Of a stretch of DNA of 46,106 nucleotides, positions 29,528-40,318 are shown one piece after another; position 1 is the stretch's first letter; every line of letters begins with the position of its first letter. This stretch comes from Candidatus Carbonibacillus altaicus. Lineage in GTDB: Bacteria; Bacillota; Bacilli; Thermicanales; DSM-22653. Both the position numbers and the translations under genes were made by a program. The stretch covers positions 1 to 46,106 of the forward strand of contig PEBX01000021.1 in NCBI GenBank assembly GCA_003050645.1, given 5' to 3'. The notes beneath the pieces were generated by a model. That model worked only from the letters and a program-made list of their open reading frames with translations, did no database searches and was not told the origin of the DNA.

Positions 29528-29603
29528 GCGGACGTAGTTCAGCTGGTAGAACACAACCTTGCCAAGGTTGGGGTCGCGGGTTCGAGTCCCGTCGTCCGCT
29601 CCA
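29528..29603 (+). tRNA. tRNA-Gly (anticodon GCC)
   Basis: GCGGACG pairs with CGTCCGC, the anticodon stem CAACC/GGTTG encloses TTGCCAA (anticodon GCC), and TCCA closes the 3' end. It reads GGC and GGU. Confidence 0.95.
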
Positions 29604-29621
29604 TACATAGGTTTGAGATAT

Positions 29622-29642
29622 GGCGCCAAGAAGGCGCCTTTT
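29622..29642 (+). terminator. Terminator of the tRNA operon
   Basis: GGCGCC-AAGAA-GGCGCC forms a 6-bp all-GC stem followed by TTTT, 18 bases after tRNA-Gly. Confidence 0.85.
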
Positions 29643-29735
29643 GCGTATGAGTATGAAACGAGGTGAATTGCCATCAATCGATACATCAACGAAGGCGATA
29701 ATCACGAGAACGATCAGACAAAAAAAGATCCAGTT

Positions 29736-30260
29736 TTGGTAAAAAAGAATCATCTTGCTTCTGAAAAGTTCCAACAGTCTCCGTGCTCAGAAGATGAGCG
29801 TTGGATGCGTGAAGCCTTAAACCTTGCGCATCATGCTGCTTCTCTCGGTGAAGTGCCGATCGGAGCCATTGTCGTAAAAGATGGTCAGGTGATCGGACGC
29901 GGTTACAATCGCCGGGAGATCGATAAAAATCCGCTCGCCCATGCTGAACTTTTGGCGATTCAGGAAGCTGCGAAAATCTTAGGTGGCTGGCGCCTAAGCG
30001 GGTCAACACTTTATGTTACGCTCGAACCATGCCCAATGTGTGCGGGTGCTATTGTGCAAAGCCGCATCGATCGTCTCGTCTATGGCGCGCGTGATCCTAA
30101 AGCCGGCTGTGCTGGGACGCTTATGAATCTCGTCATCGAACCGCGCTTTAATCATCAGGCCGAGGTAGTAGGCGGAATACTAGAAGAAGAAGCGGCACAG
30201 TCGTTAAAAAATTTTTTTCAGACACTTCGCGCAAAAGAAAAAGGAAGCTTTTCCCCTTGA
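29736..30260 (+). CDS. tadA: tRNA adenosine-34 deaminase TadA
   Basis: TadA deaminates A34 to inosine in tRNA-Arg(ACG). The zinc site is intact: HAE (69-71 with the long start) and PCPMC (Cys99, Cys102), followed by GARDPKAGCAGTLMNL, which is diagnostic for TadA, and FNHQAEVVGGILEEE. The start is uncertain. The long form uses TTG 29736 with no clear ribosome site; an ATG at 29805 would give the shorter MREALNLAHHAA and would remove N-terminal residues that family members usually have. The position before dnaX is as in B. subtilis. Confidence 0.93.
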   Translation: MVKKNHLASEKFQQSPCSEDERWMREALNLAHHAASLGEVPIGAIVVKDGQVIGRGYNRREIDKNPLAHAELLAIQEAAKILGGWRLSGSTLYVTLEPCPMCAGAIVQSRIDRLVYGARDPKAGCAGTLMNLVIEPRFNHQAEVVGGILEEEAAQSLKNFFQTLRAKEKGSFSP

Positions 30261-30285
30261 ACGACACGACAAATAGTGCTATAAT
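30257..30285 (+). promoter_or_regulatory. Promoter of tRNA-Ser
   Basis: TTGAAC (30257-30262) and TATAAT (30280-30285) are 17 bases apart, with TGC just before the -10; the tRNA begins 13 bases downstream. The -35 overlaps the tadA stop. Confidence 0.7.
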
Positions 30286-30298
30286 ACTCTCTGCATAT

Positions 30299-30389
30299 GG
30301 AGGCGTACCCAAGAGGCTGAAGGGGGCTGACTCGAAATCAGCTAGGACGGGCAACCGTCGCGGGGGTTCAAATCCTCTCGCCTCCACCA
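30299..30389 (+). tRNA. tRNA-Ser (anticodon CGA)
   Basis: The 91-base gene has acceptor arms GGAGGCG/CGCCTCC, anticodon stem GCTGA/TCAGC around CTCGAAA (anticodon CGA, reads UCG), the long variable arm of serine tRNAs, and encoded CCA. The discriminator base is A, whereas Bacillus serine tRNAs normally have G; the T-stem has two G-T pairs. Confidence 0.93.
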
Positions 30390-30501
30390 TTTAGATTTAG
30401 TTATAACTATTTTTTTTGTGAATAGCTCACGATCCTAAGACGCTGGTTGAGAAAATCATAAACATGCAAGTACATGACAAGCACATAGAGATAGATACCA
30501 A

Positions 30502-30547
30502 ACCGGGATCCTGACGCAAAGACAGATAAGGTGACCGGTTTTTTTGT
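30502..30547 (+). terminator. Possible terminator with an imperfect stem
   Basis: AAACCGG (from about 30502) can pair with CCGGTTT (30534 onward), with CTG/CAG pairing inside, followed by seven T. The loop is large, so the call is weak. The intervening GACGCAAAG string also occurs in c-di-GMP-I riboswitches, but the required second hairpin is not seen. Confidence 0.4.
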
Positions 30548-30572
30548 TGCCATCTGGTCAGCATGAGATGAA

Positions 30573-30770
30573 ATGGCGCAAGAACGGAGGGCTCGGCTTT
30601 CTCGGCGGTTTCTCGTAAAGAAGAGAGCTTTCCCGGCCCTAAAAAAGCTGGTTAGAGAAAATATTGAAATGATTTGTCAACACAGTTCGCCGGTGGATCG
30701 TGTCGATCACATTTTTTTGAGTCGACGACTTACAGAAAAAGGAAATTTATTGCTGTTTGAGCTTAAATGA
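30573..30770 (+). CDS. Small basic protein of unknown function
   Basis: A 65-residue frame begins with a very basic stretch (AQERRARLSRRFLVKKRAFPALKKL) and continues with MICQHSSPVDRVDHIFLSRRL. I do not recognise a family. The ribosome binding site is weak (GAGATGAA). It lies between a possible terminator and the kinase gene, 67 bp before the kinase start, and could be a real small gene or a chance frame. Confidence 0.35.
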   Translation: MAQERRARLSRRFLVKKRAFPALKKLVRENIEMICQHSSPVDRVDHIFLSRRLTEKGNLLLFELK

Positions 30771-30837
30771 AGCAGGAATAAAGCCTTTCTATAGAGAATA
30801 AAGATGAAGGGAGTTGAAGAAAAGGAGCGACCAGAAC

Positions 30838-32208
30838 ATGAAACATGCTGAAAATCGGTGGCAATCACTGCTGAAAGGATGGTCTACGTCAGCTCTTCTC
30901 CTCGATCAGTACGGCAATGTCTTAGCTCAAACTGATGATCAGTTGCGCGCCGTCTTTTTTCAAGCGTTTAACCAGTTGAAGACGTCGCATATCATTCGTG
31001 ATCAGGACGATCAGGTATACGCAGAAGAACAGAAAAATAATTTGATGCATCAGGATGCGCTGATTATGATCGAACAATTTTTATCAGCGGATGATGTCAT
31101 GAACCATAAACATATGCGTCTGTTTGGTCTTCTCAGTCGAGAAGCATTTTTACGTTTTGGCGACGGACTTTTAATCGTTGATGAGACGGGAAAAGTTTTG
31201 GCAGCCAACCATATGTTTATTGAATACTTTGAACTATCAGCTCGGATGGAGGCCGGTGTATGGTTGGACTCTGAACTCGAACCACCCTATATCAAAGATC
31301 TTTTTATGGCTCTCCCTGTTGATGACTGGCCGCTTCCTCCGAGGCTTTTGGAAGGCGTCGAAACGCGCGATGAACCGTATGCCTATCCTTCCTCAAGCCG
31401 CACGCGAACGCTGTCCCGGTCGGTGTATCATCTGCGACATAACAAACAGCAAACATTCATTCTGGCGCAGTTTAAAGAGCTGAGTCATTTTATGAATATT
31501 GATGAAAAAATTTTACGTACCGATCGTCTGGCAACAATCGGTCAAATGGCTGCCGGGACGGCACATGAGATTCGCAATCCACTCACGTCGATCCGGGGGT
31601 TTTTACAGATCTTACAAGATTCGCTGAAAGAAAAACAGATGGAAACAGAATACGGGTATGTACAGCTCATGCTTAAAGAAATTGCGCGCATTAATTCTCT
31701 TGTTGAACAATTTTTATTGCTCGGAAAGCCGCGCGATGTGCACTTTCGAAAAATTAATCTGGAGAAAGTGCTGGATGATATTATTCCGGTACTTCAGAGT
31801 GAAGCCATTTTACATAACATTCATATCAGCGCCGAATACCGTGATCCGCTTCCGGAAATCATTGCCGATCCGGATCTCATTAAGCAGGTCGTCATTAATA
31901 TCGTGAAAAATGCTATTGAAGCCATTTGGCAAAACGGTAAAATTACGATTTCCGTAAGTGTGCAAAAAGAAGAAAAAATAGTTATCATCAAGATTCATGA
32001 CACGGGACCCGGTATCCCCCCATATATTATTGACCGTATTTTTGACCCATTTTTTACGACCAAAGAAAAAGGTTCGGGTTTGGGTCTTTCGGTCTGTCAG
32101 CGCATTGTGCAGGACATGGGCGGGAACATTCGCGTGTTAAGCAAAGGATTTGGCACGACCTTTCAAGTTATTTTACCTTTTGCCAGCGGTGAAACGTGCG
32201 CTGATTGA
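30838..32208 (+). CDS. Soluble PAS-containing sensor histidine kinase, sporulation-kinase type
   Basis: The 456-residue product lacks membrane segments. It has a poorly conserved N-terminal region, a PAS domain around residues 108-135 (GDGLLIVDETGKVLAANHMFIEYF), and HisKA with GQMAAGTAHEIRNPLTSIRG (phospho-accepting His243). The HATPase domain has N-box IVKNAIEAI, DTGPGIP, FTTKEKGSGLGLSVCQ. The HEIRNPLTS form with RGFLQ resembles the Bacillus Kin kinases that feed the Spo0F/Spo0A phosphorelay. No response regulator is adjacent, so it is an orphan kinase, consistent with that role (inference). ATG 30838 follows AAAAGGAG; a TTG at 30814 is less likely. The dnaX promoter overlaps its stop codon. 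Confidence 0.82.
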   Translation: MKHAENRWQSLLKGWSTSALLLDQYGNVLAQTDDQLRAVFFQAFNQLKTSHIIRDQDDQVYAEEQKNNLMHQDALIMIEQFLSADDVMNHKHMRLFGLLSREAFLRFGDGLLIVDETGKVLAANHMFIEYFELSARMEAGVWLDSELEPPYIKDLFMALPVDDWPLPPRLLEGVETRDEPYAYPSSSRTRTLSRSVYHLRHNKQQTFILAQFKELSHFMNIDEKILRTDRLATIGQMAAGTAHEIRNPLTSIRGFLQILQDSLKEKQMETEYGYVQLMLKEIARINSLVEQFLLLGKPRDVHFRKINLEKVLDDIIPVLQSEAILHNIHISAEYRDPLPEIIADPDLIKQVVINIVKNAIEAIWQNGKITISVSVQKEEKIVIIKIHDTGPGIPPYIIDRIFDPFFTTKEKGSGLGLSVCQRIVQDMGGNIRVLSKGFGTTFQVILPFASGETCAD

Positions 32209-32233
32209 GCCCTTCTTGACGTTGTGATACAAT
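32205..32233 (+). promoter_or_regulatory. dnaX promoter
   Basis: TTGAGC (32205-32210) and TACAAT (32228-32233) are 17 bases apart, with TG one base before the -10. The -35 overlaps the kinase stop codon. Confidence 0.65.
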
Positions 32234-32274
32234 CAAAGCAGTTTCAAGAGGATCGGAGATCGAGGAGGGAGGAG

Positions 32275-33996
32275 ATGTATCGCGCCCTTTATTTAACGTA
32301 TCGCCCGCAAACATTTGCCGATCTTGCCGGTCAAACGCACATTGCCGAGACGTTAAGGCATGCGGTTAAGACAAAAAAATTTGCGCATGCTTACCTTTTT
32401 AGCGGTTCCCGGGGAACGGGAAAGACGACAGCCGCGCGGATACTAGCGAAGGCCATCAATTGCCTCTCCCCGCTCGAGGGTGAACCGTGTCTTTCGTGCG
32501 AACACTGCCAGCTTATTGAACAAGGCGAAACACTCGATGTCCTGGAGCTCGATGCTGCCTCAAACCGGGGCATTGAAGATATTCGCACGTTGCGAGATGC
32601 GACCTTACTGCGCCCCAGCAAACTTCCTTATAAAGTTTATATTATCGATGAAGTGCACATGCTGACCCAGGAAGCTGCCAATGCGCTCCTTAAGACATTG
32701 GAAGAACCGCCGGATTATGTCGTGTTTATATTGGCCACGACCGATCCGCAAAAGTTGCCGGCGACGATCGTCTCACGGACCCAACGGTTTGATTTTAAAC
32801 GTCTCTTGCCAGACGTGATCCAAAGTCGCTTGCAGATGGTTGCGGAAAAAGAAGGCATTAAGCTCGAGGCTGGAGCCATCCGTTTGCTGAGTGTCCATGC
32901 TGAAGGCGGGATGCGCGATGCGCTTGCGCTTTTAGATCAGGCGCGCGCTTTTGCCGGAGAGACGATTACGAAGGCACATGTGGAACAGTTGTTAGGCATT
33001 CCTCAGGACGTGCATATCGAAGCCTTGCTTCAGGCCATAGAAACGGCGAAGTTGCAGGAGATCAGCCGCATTTTACAGGAGATGTATGCCGATGGCCGGG
33101 ATGCCGTACGCATTTTGACGACGCTGATGCAGGCTATGCGCGAACGGGTGCTGGGACAAAAGGAACATGAACAAACGCAGGATCGTTTCGATGCTACCCG
33201 GCGTGAGCGGCTTCTTACTATCATGACGCAGATGCTTACGCTCGAACCATTGCTCCGGCGGAGTTATGACCCCTTTTTGTTTTTAGAGGTCGGATTGATC
33301 AAGGCCAGCGCCGAATCTCATGCTCCTTCGGCGACTGGCTCGACGATTAAACAGGCAGACGGGGATGGCGTACATTTAAAAGCGGTAGAAAAAGCAGCGT
33401 CTACGTTTCAGACAAAAGCTTCCGGATCGAATCAGAAGACGTCCGAGAGCATAGAGCCGCCTTCGGAACGTACGCTGAGCGCGCATCCAGGAGAGACTTC
33501 GCCTTCCTCTCGAAAAACGACGCGCCGCGAGCAAAAGGGTGTGTGGCAATCCGGATCGACGGATAAGCTCATACCGTTTTTAGATGAAGTGTCTCTGCTT
33601 CATATCCAGTCTTATCAGTCGCGCTGGTCCGAACTTTTAAACCGCATCAAAGCGTATGATATTCGCACAGAAGCCTGGTTTAAGCAGGGAACGCCGGCGG
33701 CCGTGCACGAGGATATGCTCCTCATCGTATTTTCTAAGGCGTTGCACCGCGAGACGGTGGAAAAAGAAGAGCACCGTATCCGGATAGAACAAGCCCTCGC
33801 TGATGTATTCGGGCGTCCACTTAAGTTCATGGCGGTGATGGAAGAAGACTGGTTAAGGACCCGGGAAGAGGTACGCTCCGGCAAAAAAGCGGAGGCGATG
33901 GTGGACGGGTCACACGAAGATCCGCTCGTCAGAGAAGCCATTGAACTTGTAGGAGAAGCCTACGTCGAAGTAATCGATAGGAGGAAAAAAGGATGA
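32275..33996 (+). CDS. dnaX: DNA polymerase III subunits gamma/tau
   Basis: DnaX is the clamp-loader motor that opens the DnaN ring. From the ATG at 32275, 6 bases after AGGAGG, the protein has 573 residues. It begins [20 protein letters not shown], with Walker [11 protein letters not shown] (44-52), a four-cysteine zinc site (Cys63, 72, 75, 78), Walker [10 protein letters not shown] and the sensor region [20 protein letters not shown] serine/threonine-rich linker (about residues 360-440) precedes a C-terminal tau-like domain. The stop overlaps the ybaB start by 4 bases. Confidence 0.96.
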   Translation: MYRALYLTYRPQTFADLAGQTHIAETLRHAVKTKKFAHAYLFSGSRGTGKTTAARILAKAINCLSPLEGEPCLSCEHCQLIEQGETLDVLELDAASNRGIEDIRTLRDATLLRPSKLPYKVYIIDEVHMLTQEAANALLKTLEEPPDYVVFILATTDPQKLPATIVSRTQRFDFKRLLPDVIQSRLQMVAEKEGIKLEAGAIRLLSVHAEGGMRDALALLDQARAFAGETITKAHVEQLLGIPQDVHIEALLQAIETAKLQEISRILQEMYADGRDAVRILTTLMQAMRERVLGQKEHEQTQDRFDATRRERLLTIMTQMLTLEPLLRRSYDPFLFLEVGLIKASAESHAPSATGSTIKQADGDGVHLKAVEKAASTFQTKASGSNQKTSESIEPPSERTLSAHPGETSPSSRKTTRREQKGVWQSGSTDKLIPFLDEVSLLHIQSYQSRWSELLNRIKAYDIRTEAWFKQGTPAAVHEDMLLIVFSKALHRETVEKEEHRIRIEQALADVFGRPLKFMAVMEEDWLRTREEVRSGKKAEAMVDGSHEDPLVREAIELVGEAYVEVIDRRKKG

Positions 33997-34301
33997 ATAT
34001 GCAAAATATGATGAAGCAAGTTAAAAAAATGCAGCAAGAAATGGAAAAAGCGCAGGAGGCGCTAAAACACAAAACCGTGACGGGAACGGCGGGAGGCGGT
34101 GCCGTACAAGTAGAAATGAACGGTCACAAAGAAGTGCTCAGTATTAAATTGAAGCAAGAAGTAGTTGATCCGGAAGATCTCAGCATGCTCGAAGATTTGC
34201 TCGTGCTTGCCGTAAACGATGCGCTGGCCAAGGTAGATGCTTTGGCTCAGGAAGATCTGGGAAAAATTACCGGTGGCCTCAAGCTGCCCGGCCTGTTTTA
34301 A
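33993..34301 (+). CDS. YbaB/EbfC family nucleoid-associated protein
   Basis: This 102-residue protein has the YbaB pattern: a Met/Gln/Lys-rich opening [21 protein letters not shown] forming a coiled coil, a central [23 protein letters not shown], and the end [15 protein letters not shown]. Members bind DNA as dimers. It overlaps dnaX by ATGA, behind GGAGGAAAAAAGG, and precedes recR, the conserved dnaX-ybaB-recR order (yaaK in B. subtilis). Confidence 0.94.
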   Translation: MNMQNMMKQVKKMQQEMEKAQEALKHKTVTGTAGGGAVQVEMNGHKEVLSIKLKQEVVDPEDLSMLEDLLVLAVNDALAKVDALAQEDLGKITGGLKLPGLF

Positions 34302-34331
34302 TTGACAAAAGACGGTTGGGCGCGGCACAAT
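34302..34331 (+). promoter_or_regulatory. Probable recR promoter
   Basis: TTGACA (34302-34307) and CACAAT (34326-34331) are 18 bases apart, starting right after the ybaB stop. The transcript would contain the 16-bp repeat array in its leader. Confidence 0.5.
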
Positions 34332-34431
34332 CTTTTTATCGGGAGACAAGAAAAGGATTTACAGTCACCCGCTTTACAGCCGGTGGGCTGCTCATCACAC
34401 GGTGACCATCAAACATTGTTCACACACAGCC

Positions 34432-34511
34432 AGAGATACGAATAGCCAGAGATACGGACAGTAATAGATATGGATAACATGAGATATGGATAACAAGAGA
34501 TACGGACAGCC
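34432..34511. repeat. 16-bp tandem repeat array, five units
   Basis: Five consecutive 16-bp units begin at 34432, 34448, 34464, 34480 and 34496. They follow the pattern AGAGATAYGGAYARYM; units 2 and 5 (AGAGATACGGACAG..) and units 3 and 4 (..AGATATGGATAACA) are the closest pairs. A sixth, weaker unit runs into the recR ribosome binding site at 34521-34527. The array lies wholly in the ybaB-recR gap. Confidence 0.9.
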
Positions 34512-34532
34512 AAAGAAATGAGAGGATGACCG

Positions 34533-35129
34533 ATGCACTATCCGCTTCCTTTAGCGCGTCTCATCGAAGGATTTCAAAAACTGCCCGGTATCGGTCCTAA
34601 AACGGCCACGCGCCTGGCTTTTCACACTTTAAAAATGAAAGAAGACGACCTCAGAGACTTGGCTGAAGCGCTTCTTTCGGTCAAACGCGATCTAAAGACG
34701 TGTTCAATCTGTCATCATGTCACCGATGAGGACCTGTGCCCGATTTGCCGCGATCCGGCCCGTGACAGAAGTACGATTCTCGTTGTGGAAGAGTCTAAAG
34801 ATGTGATGGCGATGGAAAAGATGAAAGAGTACCGCGGTCTCTATCACGTCTTAGGCGGTGTCATTTCACCGCTAGAAGGAGTGGGTCCGGAACAGTTGAC
34901 CATCAAACCGCTACTAGAACGGCTCAAAGACGAAACGATCAAAGAGGTGATCATCGCCACCAATCCGTCCATAGACGGTGAGGCGACGGCCGTCTATCTC
35001 TCCCGCCTCATTAAACCGAGCGGTATTCGTACGACCCGTATCGCCTATGGCGTGCCGGTCGGTGGGGATCTGGAGTATGCCGATGAGGTGACGCTGGCAA
35101 AAGCCGTCGAAGGTCGGCGGGAATATTGA
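34533..35129 (+). CDS. recR: Recombination protein RecR
   Basis: RecR works with RecF and RecO to load RecA onto gapped DNA. The 198-residue product has the helix-hairpin-helix [18 protein letters not shown], a zinc finger [16 protein letters not shown], a Toprim domain ([14 protein letters not shown]), and the C-terminal motif [13 protein letters not shown] with [25 protein letters not shown]. The ATG follows GAGAGGATG. The usual yaaL-bofA genes do not follow; the next gene is yaaO-like after 15 bp. Confidence 0.96.
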   Translation: MHYPLPLARLIEGFQKLPGIGPKTATRLAFHTLKMKEDDLRDLAEALLSVKRDLKTCSICHHVTDEDLCPICRDPARDRSTILVVEESKDVMAMEKMKEYRGLYHVLGGVISPLEGVGPEQLTIKPLLERLKDETIKEVIIATNPSIDGEATAVYLSRLIKPSGIRTTRIAYGVPVGGDLEYADEVTLAKAVEGRREY

Positions 35130-35144
35130 GGAGCGAAGGGTAGA

Positions 35145-37039
<1,895 letters not shown>

Positions 37040-37087
37040 TCTACACCTGGCGTGCACACATAGGGTGTGCGGGTGGTGAGGAAGACG

Positions 37088-38149
37088 ATGGCATCTGATA
37101 TTTCCGGTCTGGATGGAGAACATCTGGATACGAATAAAGAATCTATAGAGAAAGAATCTACAGAGAGGGAATGGTCATACACGGCGCGCATCGATCAGCT
37201 TTTCGCGAGCGGTCGCTGGGTGCACGGTTATATATTTGCCGGCCCGCCCGGTTCTCAAAAAAAAGAAGCTGCACGCTATATGGCGGCTAGGCTTCTTGGG
37301 ACCGAAGATGTAATCCAAGCAGGAGCCATCTGGTATCATCCAGACCTCTTCTGGGTCGATGCACCGGATACCTCGCATAAAGTCGAAGATACGCGGCTGT
37401 GGATGCAAAATCTCCTGCTTGCACCGGTTAAAAGCAATAGACGCGTGCTCATAGTAGAAGGTGCAGAGCGACTGACGCGGGAGGCACAAAATAGTTTTCT
37501 TAAATTTTTGGAAGAACCACCGTCCGGTCGGATCATCATTTTGTTGAGCGAGGAGCCGTGGAGACTTTTACCCACCGTTCGCTCGCGCCTGCTTACGATG
37601 GTTTTTTGGCAAAAAGATTTGAGTGAAGTTAAAAGAAAGCTGCTTGAATCGGGCGTGCGCGCCGAAGACGTAGAGACGCTTGCACCTTTTTATGCAGATG
37701 CCGAGCGGGCCGAGATGATCGCGCGCCATCCTTCGTTTGCTTCGCTTCGGGAAAGCGTGGTAGACTGGATCTGTGCGCATGACGAGAGAAAAGATCGTGA
37801 CTCTGACCCGGGTGGACTTACGGTTTATAGATGGCTCATGCATCCGCTCGTGAAAGATGAGCCAGAACTTTTATTTCAACTCGTCCTTGCCGCTCTGAAG
37901 GACATGTTGCGACTTGTTCAAAAAGATGCGGGTGGGCGCACGTCTCGTCACGAATGGCATTATCCCGATTACCTGGAGCGGCTCCGCCAGGCGGCCCACA
38001 CCATGGGTATCCGATCGATCAGTGACATGATTTTTTCCCTTCTCATGGGGTGGGAGGCTTATACGCGTGCCCATACACTTTTTCCGATCGAAAGTGTGCT
38101 TTGGAATTTAGATCAAGAGGAGCGGTTAACGTGGGCGTGGATGTTGTAG
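37088..38149 (+). CDS. holB: DNA polymerase III delta' subunit
   Basis: HolB is the delta' stator of the clamp loader. The 353-residue protein has an AAA+ fold with a degenerate P-loop (GPPGSQKKEAA), VEGAERLTREAQNSFLKFLEEPP in place of Walker B, and TVRSRLLTMVF. The four-cysteine zinc module found in DnaX and most delta' proteins is not present: the region after the P-loop (AARLLGTEDVIQ...HPDLFWV) has no cysteine. The extended N-terminus includes a duplicated ESIEKESTERE. ATG 37088 follows GTGAGGAAG. Its position before ricT and yabA supports the identification. Confidence 0.88.
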   Translation: MASDISGLDGEHLDTNKESIEKESTEREWSYTARIDQLFASGRWVHGYIFAGPPGSQKKEAARYMAARLLGTEDVIQAGAIWYHPDLFWVDAPDTSHKVEDTRLWMQNLLLAPVKSNRRVLIVEGAERLTREAQNSFLKFLEEPPSGRIIILLSEEPWRLLPTVRSRLLTMVFWQKDLSEVKRKLLESGVRAEDVETLAPFYADAERAEMIARHPSFASLRESVVDWICAHDERKDRDSDPGGLTVYRWLMHPLVKDEPELLFQLVLAALKDMLRLVQKDAGGRTSRHEWHYPDYLERLRQAAHTMGIRSISDMIFSLLMGWEAYTRAHTLFPIESVLWNLDQEERLTWAWML

Positions 38150-38949
38150 GTGTCCGTTTCAGAAGGGCAGGGAAAATATATTATTTTGATCCCGGGCCTT
38201 GGGACGTCTCACCTTTTTCAAACGTGATCGTAGAGACGGTACGTGGGATCGAATTCGGACAGGTCGTTACCCCGCGGAAGAACCTCGATGAAGCGGATGT
38301 TGTCTTACCGCTGAAGCCTTTGCTGCGTGTCGCCGATAAAGAAGATGAGCGCCTGTATGAGACGAACGCCCAGGCGGCCCGGGAAGCGATGCGCATTTGT
38401 GCGGAGAAAATTGCGCAGCATGCGCTGCCGATGAAACTAATTGACGCGGAGTATACCTTTGATCGTAATAAAATTATTTTTTATTTTGCTGCCGATGGTC
38501 GTGTCGATTTTCGAGAGCTGGTCAAAGATTTGGCGGCAGTTTTTCGCACACGCATTGAACTAAGACAGATCGGCGTGCGTGATCAGGCAAAGATGCTCGG
38601 GGGAATGGGTCCGTGTGGACGCCCCCTTTGCTGTTCATCATTTTTGGGAGATTTTGAACCCGTTTCCATCAAGATGGCTAAAGACCAAAATTTATCGCTC
38701 AATCCGGCCAAAATATCCGGACTGTGTGGCCGGCTCATGTGTTGTTTAAAATATGAAAATGACCAGTACGAATCGGCTAAAGATGCCCTGCCGGACATCG
38801 GGGAAGAAATATTAACACCATACGGATCGGGTATGGTGATCGGACTCAATTTGCTCGATCGCCTTGTGAAAGTTGAATTGGAAGATCGACGTATCGTCGA
38901 ATGGCCTTGGGATGATTTATTTGAATTCCTCGCGGAGAAGATGCAGTAA
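38131..38949 (+). CDS. ricT: RicT (YaaT), RicAFT complex subunit
   Basis: RicT acts with RicA and RicF in an iron-sulfur complex that assists RNase Y maturation and phosphorelay activation. The 272-residue product has VVGVRFRRAGKIYYFDPG, TVRGIEFGQVV, RELVKDLAAVFRTRIELRQ, and the cysteine motifs CGRPLCC and CGRLMCC with FEPVSIKMAKDQNLSL between. The GTG start at 38131 follows AAGAGGAG and overlaps the end of holB by 19 bases. No abnormality is seen. Confidence 0.95.
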   Translation: MGVDVVGVRFRRAGKIYYFDPGPWDVSPFSNVIVETVRGIEFGQVVTPRKNLDEADVVLPLKPLLRVADKEDERLYETNAQAAREAMRICAEKIAQHALPMKLIDAEYTFDRNKIIFYFAADGRVDFRELVKDLAAVFRTRIELRQIGVRDQAKMLGGMGPCGRPLCCSSFLGDFEPVSIKMAKDQNLSLNPAKISGLCGRLMCCLKYENDQYESAKDALPDIGEEILTPYGSGMVIGLNLLDRLVKVELEDRRIVEWPWDDLFEFLAEKMQ

Positions 38950-39057
38950 GTATGCGATCCAAGCCGGATGGCAAGCAAAGCAGGTGACGATGCCCGGTTG
39001 ACAATGCGCCGAATACCCAAAGGCTCGTTTTTGGTTCTGTGAGAGAGGTGCGCTGAA

Positions 39058-39471
39058 GTGGATGCAAAACGTTTATGGGATCGTTTTGAACACTTAGAAG
39101 AGCAGCTGGGTTCACTGTATGAAGCGCTTACCAGTATGAAAAAAGAAATGCAATCCCTGCTAGAGACGGCGGTTCGACTGGAACTAGAGAATCGACTGCT
39201 CAGGCAAAAGCTGGAGAGTCAAACGATACAAGCTCCGCCTGTATATAACGGTGAAAGCCATCATCCTCCCGCTCGTCAGGAAGAAGGAAAAAAAGAGCCG
39301 CTTCTCGTCGGCGAGGGTGTCGATAATCTAGCCCGTCTGTATTATGAGGGGTTTCACGTGTGCAACCATTATTTCGGGTCGGTCCGTACCGGAGGGGACT
39401 GCTTGTTTTGTCTTGATTTTTTGCATAAGTCTCTGTTGACGACGAACAGAGGTGCAGACGATGGCGGATAA
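39058..39471 (+). CDS. yabA: Replication initiation control protein YabA
   Basis: YabA bridges DnaA and DnaN and limits re-initiation. The 137-residue protein has an N-terminal coiled coil ([20 protein letters not shown] and [14 protein letters not shown]) and a C-terminal zinc domain with [21 protein letters not shown] and [12 protein letters not shown]. The start is GTG 39058 after AGAGAGGTG. It is encoded close to the origin whose firing it regulates, in the same cluster as holB and dnaX. Confidence 0.95.
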   Translation: MDAKRLWDRFEHLEEQLGSLYEALTSMKKEMQSLLETAVRLELENRLLRQKLESQTIQAPPVYNGESHHPPARQEEGKKEPLLVGEGVDNLARLYYEGFHVCNHYFGSVRTGGDCLFCLDFLHKSLLTTNRGADDGG

Positions 39472-40246
39472 TCCGTGTACACGTCATATGGATCATATGG
39501 ATAAGGGGCTTTTGTATCCAAACGAGCGGATGGACCGGCTGGGTAAAACGCCGTACTGTTTGATTCAAAGGGATGATGTCTTTCGTTTTGGACATGATGC
39601 GGTGCTTTTAGCCCATTTTGCCACGCCTCCTAAAAAAGGCATGATTGCTGATCTATGCACGGGAACCGGTGCGGTTGCCTTTTTTTTAACCGTAAAAACG
39701 ACGTCTCCGGTCTTGGCTGTGGAATGGCAAGGCGAACTTTGTGACATGGCCCGGCGCAGTGTATTACTCAATGCCTTAGAAGCGCGACTGAGTGTCATGC
39801 AGGAAGATGTTCGAAACCTGCCCTGGATGCTCGGCAAAGCCGTCTTTGATTATATTACGATCAATCCGCCGTATGTATCCGAGGCCAGTTTTCCTCAAAA
39901 TAAACGGAAAGCACTGGCCGTTGCCCGGCACGAGATTATGCTCAAACTTGCAGAGTGGACCGAAGCGCTTGCCTTACTTTTAAAACCGCTGGGTCGCGCG
40001 GCCATTGTGTACCGGACCGACCGTTTTTATGAACTCTTCCAGGCGCTTATCGTCCGTGACCTCATCGTCAAACGCCTGCGCTTTGTCTACCCGCATGCTC
40101 ATAAAAACGCCGATCTCGTGCTCGTTGAAGTACAGAAAAAAGGCCGCGTCCGCGGTACCGTGGTGGAGCCGCCGCTCATTGTGCACAGGGCGGATGGATC
40201 GTTTACAGACGAGATGGAAGCGATTTACGATTCGTTTCGGAGTTGA
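39461..40246 (+). CDS. tRNA1(Val) adenine-37 N6-methyltransferase family protein (YabB)
   Basis: The 261-residue product is a SAM-dependent N6-adenine methyltransferase of the TrmN6 family: [20 protein letters not shown] at the start, SAM motif [14 protein letters not shown], and the catalytic NPPY in [13 protein letters not shown] 39461 follows CAGAGGTG and overlaps the yabA stop by 11 bases. In B. subtilis the GIY-YIG gene yazA lies between yabB and rsmI; it is not present here. Confidence 0.9.
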   Translation: MADNPCTRHMDHMDKGLLYPNERMDRLGKTPYCLIQRDDVFRFGHDAVLLAHFATPPKKGMIADLCTGTGAVAFFLTVKTTSPVLAVEWQGELCDMARRSVLLNALEARLSVMQEDVRNLPWMLGKAVFDYITINPPYVSEASFPQNKRKALAVARHEIMLKLAEWTEALALLLKPLGRAAIVYRTDRFYELFQALIVRDLIVKRLRFVYPHAHKNADLVLVEVQKKGRVRGTVVEPPLIVHRADGSFTDEMEAIYDSFRS

Positions 40247-40318
40247 ACTTGGTGAACCTGAGCACGGTCTTTCAGCGTAGGCACCGTATGATAGTTTAAA
40301 GGGAATTGATACGGAGGG

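Noticed and set aside
30390-32274. SRP RNA gene expected between tadA and dnaX
   Set aside because: The conserved GGAAGGAAGCAGC-type core was not found in this interval.
34321-34430. Possible small RNA or hairpin (CAGCC-GGTG-GGCTG) before the 16-bp array
   Set aside because: Only a 5-bp stem is visible and no T-run follows; there is nothing to distinguish it from chance pairing.
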